Shown: positions 1-9,298 of the stretch, one piece after another
Position numbering within the stretch: position 1 is the first letter of the stretch
Layout: every line of letters starts with the position of its first letter
NCBI GenBank assembly: GCA_030407315.1
Contig: JALQPE010000215.1
Location: 62,001 to 126,000, forward strand
Length of the DNA stretch: 64,000 bases
DNA from: Asparagopsis taxiformis
Taxonomy: Eukaryota; Rhodophyta; Florideophyceae; Bonnemaisoniales; Bonnemaisoniaceae
Direction: 5' to 3'
Made by a program: the position numbers and the translations under genes
The notes under the pieces: model-generated
Databases searched by the model: none
What the model saw: only the letters and a program-made list of their open reading frames with translations
Told to the model about the DNA's origin: nothing

Positions 1-545
1 TACATATCTCAATTTGGGATGCAATGGTATTTGTTAAGGTACGTTAGTCTCCTAATCACCATCAATTTCCCTCTCCAATTCAACGTCACTAACTTGTTTC
101 CTTTCTCTACATCATTTCTTCTTCTTCTCTTCATTTCCTAGCTTATTCATGCAGCTCAATCAGGTTATAGATTTGTAGACTTTTCTAGTAGTTTTAGTTT
201 TACTCGTCGGAATAGTGTTAGTTGTAGTAGCATTTTTAACATAGGGATTGTTTATTCTCAATGTAGCCTGCGCAAATAAACAAATCCAGAGTGAAGCTTC
301 CCATATTGCACCCTCTTAGATTGCTACCTATCCTACCGCGTATACCTCTCGCTAGCTCATAGTCACTACGAAATAAAAATTCCTAGCCGTACTATTCTGT
401 CCATTCCCATATGAATACCGTCCATGCCCCATCCTCATAGCGCTAGAACTGCCTTCCTCTACCCCAGAAAGATGCCCACGACAGCGTGACGCTCCATCTC
501 ATCCACCACTTCCAGACACCGAATTTTACTATATCAGGACACTAC
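1..545. other. No gene seen
   Basis: No convincing coding region, repeat or terminal structure is visible in this stretch. It precedes the palindrome array and may be flanking DNA or the outer part of element E1. No inverted copy of it was recognised near 23 kb, so the left end of E1 cannot be placed. Confidence 0.5.
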
Positions 546-1126
546 TTTTACTGTCTCCAGGTGCTGCCCAGGGCAGCACGAAATACTGTCTCCAGGTGCT
601 GCCCAGGGCAGCACAAAGTACTGTCTACAGGTGCTGCCCAGGGCAGCACGAAATATTGTCTACAGGTGCTGCCCAGGGCAGCACGAAATACTGTCTACAG
701 GTGCTGCCCAGGGCAGCACAAAGTACTGTCTACAGGTACTGCCCAGGACAGTGAAAATCACTGTCTCCAGGTACTGCCCAGGACAGTGCACCGTGTTGGT
801 TCCATCTATTGTCCCAGGCAGCGTATTTCACTATCCGGCCATGTTGCCTTGGCCAATACAAAACACTATCCGCCAACACTGCCCAGTACAGTAAATTACA
901 TCACATCCAACTATTGAATAAATCATTAATTTTTACTGTCTCCATTCACTGCCTCAGACAGTACTGTGAGACAGTGTTTTTTACTGTCTGCAGACAGTGT
1001 TCCGTACTGTCTGCCAGACAGTGCAAATCACTGTCTCCAAGTGTGGCATTAATTTTCATTTGCCGCATAGTGATTTTTACTGTCTCAGACAGTAAAAATC
1101 ACTGTCTCGCAGTACTGTCTGAGGCC
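546..1126. repeat. Palindrome array (35-bp tandem repeat grading into ACTGTC/GACAGT repeats)
   Basis: Seven copies of a 35-bp unit start near 560, 595, 630, 665, 700, 735 and 770. Each of the first five contains the near-perfect palindrome GTGCTGCCCAGGGCAGCAC; the last two are degenerate (GTACTGCCCAGGACAGTG). From about 940 to 1126 the array becomes a series of ACTGTC and GACAGT half-sites in inverted pairs, such as ACTGTCTGCAGACAGT. It lies just upstream of the first gene of E1. It could be a subterminal transposase-binding array or a site for the ParB-like protein; both are inference. Reading frames through it are repetitive and are not counted as genes. Confidence 0.9.
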
Positions 1127-1143
1127 CCCTTTTCAACACCGTA

Positions 1144-1592
1144 GTGCAACGTTTCAACATTGCACCGGATCGTGAGACTCCGCCCCCTCCTCCCGGAGCA
1201 TCTGGCGATGCAGTGCTTGCCACTGCGGCCAGTCAAGGCGCAAAAGATGTGGGGAAGGAGAGCGAGAAAGCGGCAGAGAGCGTTCCTGCTCCTGCCCCTG
1301 TGGCATCAGCCACTCCTCCGAAGTCACCATCACAGGTGACTCGGCAGGCTCGCTCTCCGACCCAATTCGGGGAGAATATCATGGAACCTCTCCCCGTTCC
1401 CCTTCCCTCACAACCCCTTCCTGAGGACGAAATCAATCCGACGGACATTTCTCCTCCTGACTCCCAAGCCAAGCCGGACTCAACAGCCCGCGCCCCTTCC
1501 CCCTCGAAGCCCAACTCTCCTCCCCCTTCCCCTTCCAAACCCAACTCTCCTCCCCTTCCCCCTCACAACCCGACTCACCCCCCCGCTCCCCC
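1144..1592 (+). pseudogene. Probable frameshifted N-terminal segment of the oxygenase gene
   Basis: An open Pro/Ser-rich frame runs up to the ATG at 1593 in a different phase. Its tandem peptide SPSKPNSPP resumes in the downstream phase just before 1593, so a one-base indel near 1555 probably separated them. It has no ATG at the 5' end (the frame opens with GTG at 1144), so the true start is unclear. It could instead be non-coding low-complexity sequence. Confidence 0.4.
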
Positions 1593-3566
1593 ATGGCCGT
1601 CTCCCCACCCACGTCTGCTCCTGTTCCCGACTCTGCTATCGCCACGGAACAGCAGAACCCCGAAACCTCGGTTGAAGCTTCTCAACCGCAGGGGGGTGGT
1701 GGGGGGACAGTAGTTTCACGCTCTGTGCGCATTCCGCCCGATGAAACTACGCCACGCCCCTTTCCCTGCTCGCTTGGATCACACTGTCGCTTCCCCGGCT
1801 ATGCCGCTGTGCACAAATGCACAGCGTGCAACATTCAGCCAGTACACAACCTGTGCGACTATCCTCGAGTATATCACCTCATCCCCATCAAGTACCTCAA
1901 CAACGGTGAGCGAGACATGGTGTTCGTCTGCTCCCGTGAGTGCTACGATGGCCGTCAACCGGATGACCCCCCTTCTTGGACCCCTCCTGCAGGGGTCACG
2001 TTACAAGAAGCGTGGGAAGGTGATGCGTACAATCCTTTCGAAAAGGACGCGTCCTCTACCGAGTCTGCTGAAGAAAAGGATAAGCAGACCGGTGAGGCTC
2101 CGCGGAGTACGATGGGAGGGAAGGCGCCCATATCCCGGGAACCAGCCAAGAAAAGTGCCTCTGGAACACCGCGGCGGGGAGAAAAGAGGAGGAGAGAGCC
2201 GACCACTCCTCCTCCGACTCGGATGACTCGGTCCAAGACCAGAAGTGCCGCTATCGCAGAGCAACTCATCGCTCTCGGTAGCCCGTCTTCTCCCCCTGTC
2301 TCCCTTCCGCTTCCTGCACAGCCACCCTCATCTGGCGAAAAGGAGCGTGAAGGTGAGATAGAAGACGGCGAAACCCCTACAAAGACGAAGGTGACTTCCA
2401 AGGGGTTTCGGGTACACAGGTATGAGGACGAGCAGCCACCGCCACCTTCCTTTCTCACGGAGCAGACCACGCTTGCCCAAGCTGCTACGTTCGTGCGTTC
2501 AATTTCGGGTCTGCTCCATCCTGAACACCGCTCTGGGTTCATCATGACGAGTGGGGAGGTGGAGGAGATCAGGGAGGATATCAACTCCGCGGCTGGTGGT
2601 ACATCCGAGGAGAGGATTGTTTATTGGGAGCGGGCAAGGGCTAGTATTGATTTCGATGGATACATCGTCCTCGAAGACATACTAGGAGCTTCCGATGTAC
2701 GGTCTGCAATCCACGAACTGCTCTCTGGGTTTGCCCAAAAGTTCGATGACAATGTGGAAGGGGCGTGGGGCACGATTCTGAACTCCGGTTCAGCTGCCCA
2801 GGATGCCCGGGGTGGCGCGTCTCGCCAGCGGTACATGACCCCCCGCTCGGCTGTCATTGAAGACCTCGACGGGGAGCAATCCATGTCGCTGGCTCATGAC
2901 AAGGTTTCCGTGGATGTCATCCTCGCAATTATAGCGGAAATGTTGCACTTGGAGGATTCCGTTTCATCTTTGAACGGATTCAAGAAAGGCTCCAAGCTGC
3001 GCTTTGGGAGGACAGGACTTCGGATGCTCCTGACGGGTTCCAACTGTACTCGTCAGATCCCGCATCTCGACTTCACGTACCCAGGACCGCCACGCGAGGA
3101 ACCGAACCGCTATTGTGGGACCCCTGCACCAGACCCAGACTATTCTTTCATAGCTACTGGTGCAGTTGGGTCCCCAATTCTGGTACGACCGCGGAGTCAT
3201 GCCTTCCTCAACGCCCCTCGTGATGCCTTCCTGGCCATCTGGCCCCATCTCCATCCAAAATTGGTTTGGATTCCACCCTTCTCTGTTCTCGTGACTCGTG
3301 GTGACGTAGAGCACGCTGGTGCGGGATGGCAGGATTACGACTTCGTGAAGGACAAAATTTCTAAGACTGGAGTACAATACGGTCATCACATTCGAGTCCA
3401 TAGCATGGCTGTACGTGATTCTTCCGAGCTAGTCAATGATCTCGTCTACGCACCGGTGCAGAGTGACGACCCCAATCGTCTGCCGAAACCTTACGAGTTC
3501 GCACACGACTTTGAGTCGGACGATGAGGTACCGGATAGTAGTGAAGATTACATAACAGTTGAGTAG
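1593..3566 (+). CDS. PHD-like zinc finger plus 2OG-Fe(II) oxygenase
   Basis: Protein of 657 aa, role in the element unknown. The N-terminus is Pro/Ser-rich. A Cys/His cluster at about residues 58-115 (CSLGSHC, HKCTAC, HNLC, VCSREC) resembles a PHD-like or treble-clef finger. A basic linker follows, then a C-terminal dioxygenase fold. I see the iron-binding His491-x-Asp493 (PHLDF), the distal His574 (GDVEHAGAGW) and a 2OG-binding Arg near 601 (HHIRVHS), and an acidic tail. The substrate is not identifiable: nucleic acid is plausible given the neighbouring methyltransferase, protein is also possible. A proline-rich frame from 1144 to about 1555 probably belongs to the N-terminus, because the SPSKPNSPP repeats of that frame continue as SPSQPDSPP in this one, suggesting a frameshift near 1555. 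The call of oxygenase is firm; the specificity is not. Confidence 0.85.
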   Translation: MAVSPPTSAPVPDSAIATEQQNPETSVEASQPQGGGGGTVVSRSVRIPPDETTPRPFPCSLGSHCRFPGYAAVHKCTACNIQPVHNLCDYPRVYHLIPIKYLNNGERDMVFVCSRECYDGRQPDDPPSWTPPAGVTLQEAWEGDAYNPFEKDASSTESAEEKDKQTGEAPRSTMGGKAPISREPAKKSASGTPRRGEKRRREPTTPPPTRMTRSKTRSAAIAEQLIALGSPSSPPVSLPLPAQPPSSGEKEREGEIEDGETPTKTKVTSKGFRVHRYEDEQPPPPSFLTEQTTLAQAATFVRSISGLLHPEHRSGFIMTSGEVEEIREDINSAAGGTSEERIVYWERARASIDFDGYIVLEDILGASDVRSAIHELLSGFAQKFDDNVEGAWGTILNSGSAAQDARGGASRQRYMTPRSAVIEDLDGEQSMSLAHDKVSVDVILAIIAEMLHLEDSVSSLNGFKKGSKLRFGRTGLRMLLTGSNCTRQIPHLDFTYPGPPREEPNRYCGTPAPDPDYSFIATGAVGSPILVRPRSHAFLNAPRDAFLAIWPHLHPKLVWIPPFSVLVTRGDVEHAGAGWQDYDFVKDKISKTGVQYGHHIRVHSMAVRDSSELVNDLVYAPVQSDDPNRLPKPYEFAHDFESDDEVPDSSEDYITVE

Positions 3567-3827
3567 GTAGGATTTCACCTATAGGTTGCTCTCAACTAAA
3601 GTTTCTATTGTTTTCTTAATGTTCCTCCATTGCTTCACCTGTAGCATAGTATACTATATACTAACAGTATACTCTTCCCCATTGCTTACTGACAACTTGT
3701 GACATTCTGTGATCTACGATATTGTTTTCCTCTCAACCCAGACTAACGAGTGCGTATCCATGAGCTAAGAGCGCTCCCGACCTCAGCAGTACCTCTACTT
3801 TGTCTTTTCCAGCTGCTATTCAGGTCC

Positions 3828-3870
3828 TAAAATTTGGTAATTTTTGAGCCCAAAAAATTACCAAATTTTA
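3828..3870. repeat. Foldback palindrome, AAATTTGG family
   Basis: A 43-bp inverted repeat with 18-bp arms (TAAAATTTGGTAATTTTT and its complement) around a GAGCCC centre. Nearly the same sequence recurs at 4288, and as the outer arms of a longer palindrome at 8370. Placement downstream of a gene could suit a terminator hairpin, but the family looks more like a dispersed foldback unit of this element. Confidence 0.85.
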
Positions 3871-4287
3871 GACCCGTCCGGCGCCCACCTGTTCCAGATT
3901 TGGACAACCGCTCCTGCCCCATGCTACGTCAAGTTCATGCATTCCATGCTTTACTGATGTTTCTAAACATTCCAAATGCTACGCTTCTTCGCTGGATGGT
4001 TGTTGACGAACATTGACGGCGCATTGCAGCTCTGTTCAAAACCGAACCGGTATTACCATGACGTGCATCTATGTCCGTCTACTTCTCTCCTCATACAATC
4101 TTGAACATCTAGTCATCGTGATGCATCCAGACAGTTGTGCACCAATAGTCGATAAACATAATTGCACCGAACTATAGAAGGTGCTGCCCACGTGGTGCTT
4201 ACTCGTGGTGGTGAGTGTCCCATGGCATAAGGTCGCTGGTACAAAGTAGGACGGAGTACGAGCCATACGGTCACTACGAGTGGGGCA

Positions 4288-4330
4288 TAAAATTTGGTAA
4301 TTTTTGTGCCCAAAAAATTACCAAATTTTA
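4288..4330. repeat. Foldback palindrome, AAATTTGG family
   Basis: Second 43-bp copy, differing from the copy at 3828 mainly at the centre (GTGCCC instead of GAGCCC). It lies about 380 bp before the methyltransferase-SET start codon. Confidence 0.85.
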
Positions 4331-4707
4331 GACTAGTCTGGCGACCGTCTGTAGCTAATGGGGCTTGAATTTAGGTGCAGTGTCTCTGTATTATTAGTGA
4401 AGCTAGCTCAAGGTTGTGGAGATTTTGTTTAATGCACTGTCATGATACAGAATGCGCCCAAGCTGCATACCCGTTCAAAACATTGCACCCCTTCACCAAT
4501 CTTCAACAACAAAACTCCAAACTCTTTCATCATCCCGCGACCCCTCGTCAGAAATCGGGGCTTCCATAAATTCCAATTTCAAATTTTGCGGGCGCGCGGA
4601 AAAATCTCCTTGCCGTCCTGTCAGGCACATGTGCCGGATTGCATTGCAATCTTCTCTACCAATCTATCGCATTCTCTCTTCTCCCTCGTTCCCGAGCATC
4701 CCCTGAA

Positions 4708-7700
4708 ATGGCGCAGCCACAACCCCGGCACGGGCTTGTCGAAACGTACAGCGAAGATGGGCCGATGCATCCATCTGACAAGTACGGAAACGGAACCATT
4801 CTATGGGTTGATCCCGCTCGCGTTGTTTCAATTCCTGCTATCGCAGGGGCTAGCACCCCAGCCTCCGATGTCACATCCGTAGTGCATCTGGATTTCGAAC
4901 GTCTCTATCTGTACGGTAGCATTGCGGACAATGGTGACGTAACCTTGGTGGGAGGCATGGACGTGTGCGAGGAGGTGTGGTCGCGCCCCCGACGGAACAC
5001 ATCGAGATATTTACTTCGCATGAGCTACGAATCTATTACTACCAAACCACATACGCTTGCCTCTATTCTCTTTCATCTCCTGGAGAGGGAAAGGATTATT
5101 CCGTTCTACGAAAGTGTAGCAATAGTCGCTCACATGCGAGACTGTTGGCATGAAGCTGAGAAGAAAGAGGATCATGTGCCCCTTGCAGAACGTTCGCTCA
5201 CAGCGTTTCGAAGGGCTGTGAGCAGTATGTACAAGTTTGACCTGCCAGCGAATGCTTCAATCGTTCTGGATAAATGGTTCTCGTATGCCTACCATCGTCA
5301 CACTTTTAACATTGTGCAAGCAGTCCGAAACTTCACCATTTCTGCTGGTGAAGATGGTAGTGTAGATATAGACACACGGGTATGGGATCTATTCCTCACG
5401 AGCTGTGGGTTGCTGGATTTATCCGTATCCTTCTTTATTCCCGTGTTTGTCCATGAGCGTGATGAGCAATCAGCAGAGGATCCACTCAAAAACTCTCAGA
5501 GTCCTGGACCACCACTTCCAGTTCAGAAAGAGTTCTACACCGAGCATAACTTCTCCCAGTCCGCGATTGGTCGAGATGCCTTCTCAAGACAATCACTAGC
5601 ATGCCAATTCTTCGTTTCACAGACCCAGGAGCGCGCTTCGCATCAAGATAGCTGGACAACTCCGAGACTTACCACAACTTTCGAGAGGGTTGTATTTCTC
5701 ATGGCATTGATACAAATGGACCGAGACTGGAAGTTGCAGGCAGAATCCCGGCCACGCTCACGTACAAGAACGAGGTCTTCGAATAGACCCACGCCGCTTC
5801 TCAAGAAGGATAGTCCGTGGACTGCCCAGCGTCTTGGATATGGTATTCATGTGATTCTGAAGTCATGGGATGTATTGGCAAAGTCGCTAGGGGCTACCAA
5901 TACCGAGGAGCTCTTGCAACCGTACCTTCTGTACGACCAGAGAGTATTCACGTACCACGTCCTGGACTCGGAAAATAGGGGCTTCGCACCGCTTCGAGAG
6001 CTGAAGACTTTGTTGCACGGCAGAGGAGCTGTTCGAAGAGTGCAGCACTCGGCAAGCATCTCGAGTGCGGCTGTCCATCGTACGCTGCTGCAAGATGCTC
6101 AGATGCGCCTCTGCGCAACGTCCTTCTGGGAGCACATAATGACGATCTGTCGGCACAAAGAATTGTTCGACCAAACCGTTTCTTCACCGCGAGCAATACC
6201 TTTCCTACAGGGCTTCCAGGCGTCGACTGGTTCCCCGGATGCTGGGAGGTTTACGACTATTCGGGCTCTGGGTATGGTTGAAAGGCAACTCACGGCATTC
6301 AGCCTCACAGAAGAGCCACAATCAACGCCCGACCCTAATGAGGAGCTGTTCGGAGACACTGAGAGAACAGCTTCTCCAGTACGGGATTCTCCGCCCGGCG
6401 GGAACGGAACGAGCCCGAATGCTAAACGCAGACGACTAGATGAAAGCCCTTCTGGTGCAGGAAGCTCGAGCAGGAATAGCGGTAACAGCGGTACCGCCGA
6501 AGCGGCCAGAGCTGATATAAAATCCATGCGTGCAGAAGATGAAGTGTTGATTCCTCCAGAAATGGACAACATGAAAGGATCTGTCCTGCATACTTTCAAC
6601 TGCAGCTTCAGAGACCTTTTGAAGAACTATGACGCTGTTGACAATCCTCGAAAGCCGCAAATCCGGGAAGGTGCTCAGTTGGTACTCACTGACCCGCCGT
6701 ACAATACTAGGCGTATGTCTGGCAGAGGAAACTCTGGTTACGATGTCCTCCGTCAGGAAGAAATCGAAGACACGGTAGCTGAAATTTCCAAGGTGACGCG
6801 CAAGGGTGGTCATGTTCTCATATTCACATCTGCTGCTCTGTTCTACAATTGGGTATACGAGCTTCGCAAAGTGAAATACTCTACGGGTAGTCCTATGTTC
6901 GCGGTTGATTCGCAGCCTATCGTCTGTACTCGGAGCCCCACCCATTTTACTTCGCCTCCATATAGGATTACAACCAGTTTGTTAAATATGGTCGAGCTGG
7001 TTGTACATGCTACGAAGCTGGGTAAGGGTAAAGAAGGCTGGGGGATGGTGAACTACCGAAATGCAGGATACATCCCTTCTAGGTTCAAGGCTTGGACAAA
7101 TGTCATCGACAACATCCCGCGCATCACAGCATCGGAGACAGTGAAATATTTGGACAAGGACAAGAAAAAGGTTACGTTGCGCCCCGAGCAGAAGACCGTA
7201 GCTCTCATGCAAGAGCTCATTGGACGTTTCTCAAACCAGGGAGACTTGGTCGTGGACATGTTTGCTGGCACTTTCTCTACTGCAGTTGCATGCCTTACTA
7301 TGCACCACGGTCAGTACAGGAGGTTTGTGGGGTGTGAGAAGTTCACGGACTGCTTTGAACTATCCCTTCCTAGAGTTAATCTTGCATTTCTGCAGCAGGT
7401 CTCCATTGGGAACTTTGCTCAACAGTCCACGCCCGCCCTGCAGCAGCTGGCCACTTCTCAACTCGGAACTTCCGATGACGATTCCCACTCGAAGAACCCC
7501 TCCAGTTTACCAAGTTCGACACAACTTCCACCCCACCTCATCAGCTTTCTGACCGCCATTTGGTGCATCCCAGACCAGCACAATGACTTGATAGACCTTC
7601 CTATTCACAAATGGCCACAATCACTGCTGGGCTTGTTGTCCACCATGGATAGTAAAACCCTGCTATCAATTGATGCAATGGCACACAATGTATACGTTGC

Positions 7701-8181
7701 AACTTCAACTATACCTGCAGCTGGTGATGGACTCTTCGCAAGAGTAGATATTGATCCAGGAGATATCGTCGGGTACTATTTTGGGGCAGTGGTTTACAAG
7801 GATCTCTACCAAGCAAAACTGAAGACGTTTGGTACGGGTCCGACTTCGTTCTCGATTGAGCGCTTCCAGAAGTACGCAGTTCAAATCAAGGACCCAAATA
7901 TCACCTGCTTGCTTCCGTCTACGTCTGGCCGCCCCATCTTCATTGTTCCATTCGAGTATTGCGCTGCTTCGAAAATCAACGACCCAACGTTCGTGGATCC
8001 AGCAGAGGGAACCGATCGCCCGTCGCGAACTGCTAATGTTAGTTTCTCCTCCCCTGTACAAGAACTCATCAGTGAGAGCTCTGTGTCTACCTACCAAGTT
8101 GTATGTGTTACTGCTAACGAGGCTATCTCAGCTGGATCCGAGCTGTTTATCGAATACGGTCATGATTACTTCACTGTCTAG
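4708..8181 (+). CDS. DNA amino-methyltransferase (class beta, DPPY) fused to a SET domain
   Basis: Protein of 1157 aa, started at the first ATG in frame (4708, MAQPQPRH) rather than upstream non-ATG codons. An N-terminal half of unknown function (about 1-560) is shared with the protein at 48259-51498. A Ser-rich linker follows, then a methyltransferase: motif IV LTDPPYN (DPPY at 662-665) and, C-terminal to it, the AdoMet-binding motif DMFAGTFSTA near 850, preceded by LRPEQKTVALMQELI. This order (catalytic motif before AdoMet motif) is that of class-beta bacterial N6-adenine/N4-cytosine methyltransferases. The C-terminus (about 1000-1155) is a SET domain: GDGLFA, then INDP and ANVSF in place of the NHS motif, then LFIEYGHDYF. 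Inferred role: writing a DNA mark and a lysine methyl mark. The frame is open with no break. Base specificity cannot be read from sequence. Confidence 0.9.
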   Translation: MAQPQPRHGLVETYSEDGPMHPSDKYGNGTILWVDPARVVSIPAIAGASTPASDVTSVVHLDFERLYLYGSIADNGDVTLVGGMDVCEEVWSRPRRNTSRYLLRMSYESITTKPHTLASILFHLLERERIIPFYESVAIVAHMRDCWHEAEKKEDHVPLAERSLTAFRRAVSSMYKFDLPANASIVLDKWFSYAYHRHTFNIVQAVRNFTISAGEDGSVDIDTRVWDLFLTSCGLLDLSVSFFIPVFVHERDEQSAEDPLKNSQSPGPPLPVQKEFYTEHNFSQSAIGRDAFSRQSLACQFFVSQTQERASHQDSWTTPRLTTTFERVVFLMALIQMDRDWKLQAESRPRSRTRTRSSNRPTPLLKKDSPWTAQRLGYGIHVILKSWDVLAKSLGATNTEELLQPYLLYDQRVFTYHVLDSENRGFAPLRELKTLLHGRGAVRRVQHSASISSAAVHRTLLQDAQMRLCATSFWEHIMTICRHKELFDQTVSSPRAIPFLQGFQASTGSPDAGRFTTIRALGMVERQLTAFSLTEEPQSTPDPNEELFGDTERTASPVRDSPPGGNGTSPNAKRRRLDESPSGAGSSSRNSGNSGTAEAARADIKSMRAEDEVLIPPEMDNMKGSVLHTFNCSFRDLLKNYDAVDNPRKPQIREGAQLVLTDPPYNTRRMSGRGNSGYDVLRQEEIEDTVAEISKVTRKGGHVLIFTSAALFYNWVYELRKVKYSTGSPMFAVDSQPIVCTRSPTHFTSPPYRITTSLLNMVELVVHATKLGKGKEGWGMVNYRNAGYIPSRFKAWTNVIDNIPRITASETVKYLDKDKKKVTLRPEQKTVALMQELIGRFSNQGDLVVDMFAGTFSTAVACLTMHHGQYRRFVGCEKFTDCFELSLPRVNLAFLQQVSIGNFAQQSTPALQQLATSQLGTSDDDSHSKNPSSLPSSTQLPPHLISFLTAIWCIPDQHNDLIDLPIHKWPQSLLGLLSTMDSKTLLSIDAMAHNVYVATSTIPAAGDGLFARVDIDPGDIVGYYFGAVVYKDLYQAKLKTFGTGPTSFSIERFQKYAVQIKDPNITCLLPSTSGRPIFIVPFEYCAASKINDPTFVDPAEGTDRPSRTANVSFSSPVQELISESSVSTYQVVCVTANEAISAGSELFIEYGHDYFTV

Positions 8182-8369
8182 CTGTTACCCTCTCACAGTC
8201 AAATTTCACAAGTAAATCCATCTCCATTAATGTTTTCACTCTGTTTCCCATACCTTCAATTTATTTTTATCGTAATGTACTCTTTCCCCCAAGCAAGCAA
8301 TGCGTAGAAGAATTTCCCGTTTGGTACGTAATGCGTCTGCATAAGGTTGGACAAGGTATATTCTGTGCG

Positions 8370-8490
8370 TAAAATTTGGTAATTTTTTGGGCTCAAAAAT
8401 TACTGCAGTAAAAACTGATCTACCCGAGTGCACTTTGCTAGATCAGTTTTTACTGCAGTAATTTTAGAGCCCAAAAATTACCAAATTTTA
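8370..8490. repeat. 121-bp foldback element
   Basis: A long palindrome with arms of about 50 bp. The outer arms match the 43-bp palindromes at 3828 and 4288 (TAAAATTTGGTAATTTTT). The inner arms carry TTACTGCAGTAAAAACTGAT and its complement around a GTGCAC centre. The two 43-bp copies look like this element with the inner arms deleted. A foldback or MITE-like unit is the simplest reading. Confidence 0.85.
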
Positions 8491-8875
8491 CGCTGCCTTG
8501 TATGTGTTCTGGCATAGCCACGGGCACCACACAACCCTACATGGCATGTCGAAGGCTGAGGTTTGGATACCAGCCGTTCTTAGTTGTTTGCCTTGTTCCA
8601 CATGCGGACGGTCTCCGCTTGTTTTTCAGCACAATGACAATGTAGAGAGAAATGCAGGTACCACAACTGTCTTGTACATTGTACATCCATTCTCGCATTT
8701 CGTACATCATGCATGTACCACACGCAGGAAAAGCTGCTCAATGTACATTCTATGTGGTATGAAGTTTAACGCTTCTATAATTATAGCGTTAACGCTCCTA
8801 GCAACAAAACAGCCCGGAAGAACAAACTGAGCCGTGGTCATCTACATAGTCAGCTAGTGCTGCTTACATAGTGCT

Positions 8876-9001
8876 GAGATTAAATTTCGGTAATTTTTCT
8901 AGCTATGAAATTACTGCAGTAAAAACTGATCTACCTATGTGCACTTGGGTAGATCACTCTTTACTGCAGCAATTTCAGCGCAAAAAAGATTACCAATTTC
9001 C
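8876..9001. repeat. Diverged copy of the foldback element
   Basis: A degenerate relative of the 8370 element: it keeps TTACTGCAGTAAAAACTGAT and the opposing GTAGATCA...TTTACTGCAG arm, but the outer arms are mutated (AAATTTCGGTAATTTTT against AAAAGATTACCAATTT). It ends about 300 bp before the next start codon. Confidence 0.75.
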
Positions 9002-9298
9002 TTGCCCCGAATATACCTTAGCCTACGTTCTGCAAACACATAGAGATGTAACCAAAATAACTTCTCTGGCTGATTGCATTGCTGGCTCCATTGCTTTTGG
9101 GTATGCCCAGGACCGTTACTGCCCGCAGCTTTTGTAACGGCCGTACCAATGTCCTTATCCGTTACATCTTCCGTCCATGCTCGAGACAAGTTTCCCCCTG
9201 GTCTCTTCTACTTATCCTTCCCTTCTCCTCAGCAACGTTTCCAGTTCTACTCAAGTACTCTATCCTGGGCGTGAACCATTCAACGGTTTCCAGCAAAA

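Larger units (their letters stand above)
3567..4707. other. Intergenic, two short foldback palindromes
   Basis: No supportable gene lies in this 1.1-kb space between the oxygenase and the methyltransferase-SET gene, which are both on the plus strand. It contains two copies of an A/T-rich palindrome, listed separately. The last about 90 bases are the putative 5' leader of the methyltransferase gene. Confidence 0.6.
8182..9298. other. Intergenic with two long foldback elements
   Basis: No gene can be supported between the methyltransferase-SET stop and the next plus-strand start. Short frames here lack any recognisable domain. The stretch is dominated by two palindromic elements listed separately. 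Confidence 0.6.

Noticed and set aside
1593..3566. Assignment of the oxygenases to the TET/JBP family linked with KDZ transposons
   Set aside because: The HxD/H/R triad is common to all 2OG-Fe(II) enzymes; no TET/JBP-specific motif was recognised, and the transposases are tnp2/Plavaka-like, not KDZ.
8498..8830. 110-aa plus-strand frame between the methyltransferase-SET and coiled-coil genes
   Set aside because: No domain, unusual composition and no counterpart in R; treated as chance.
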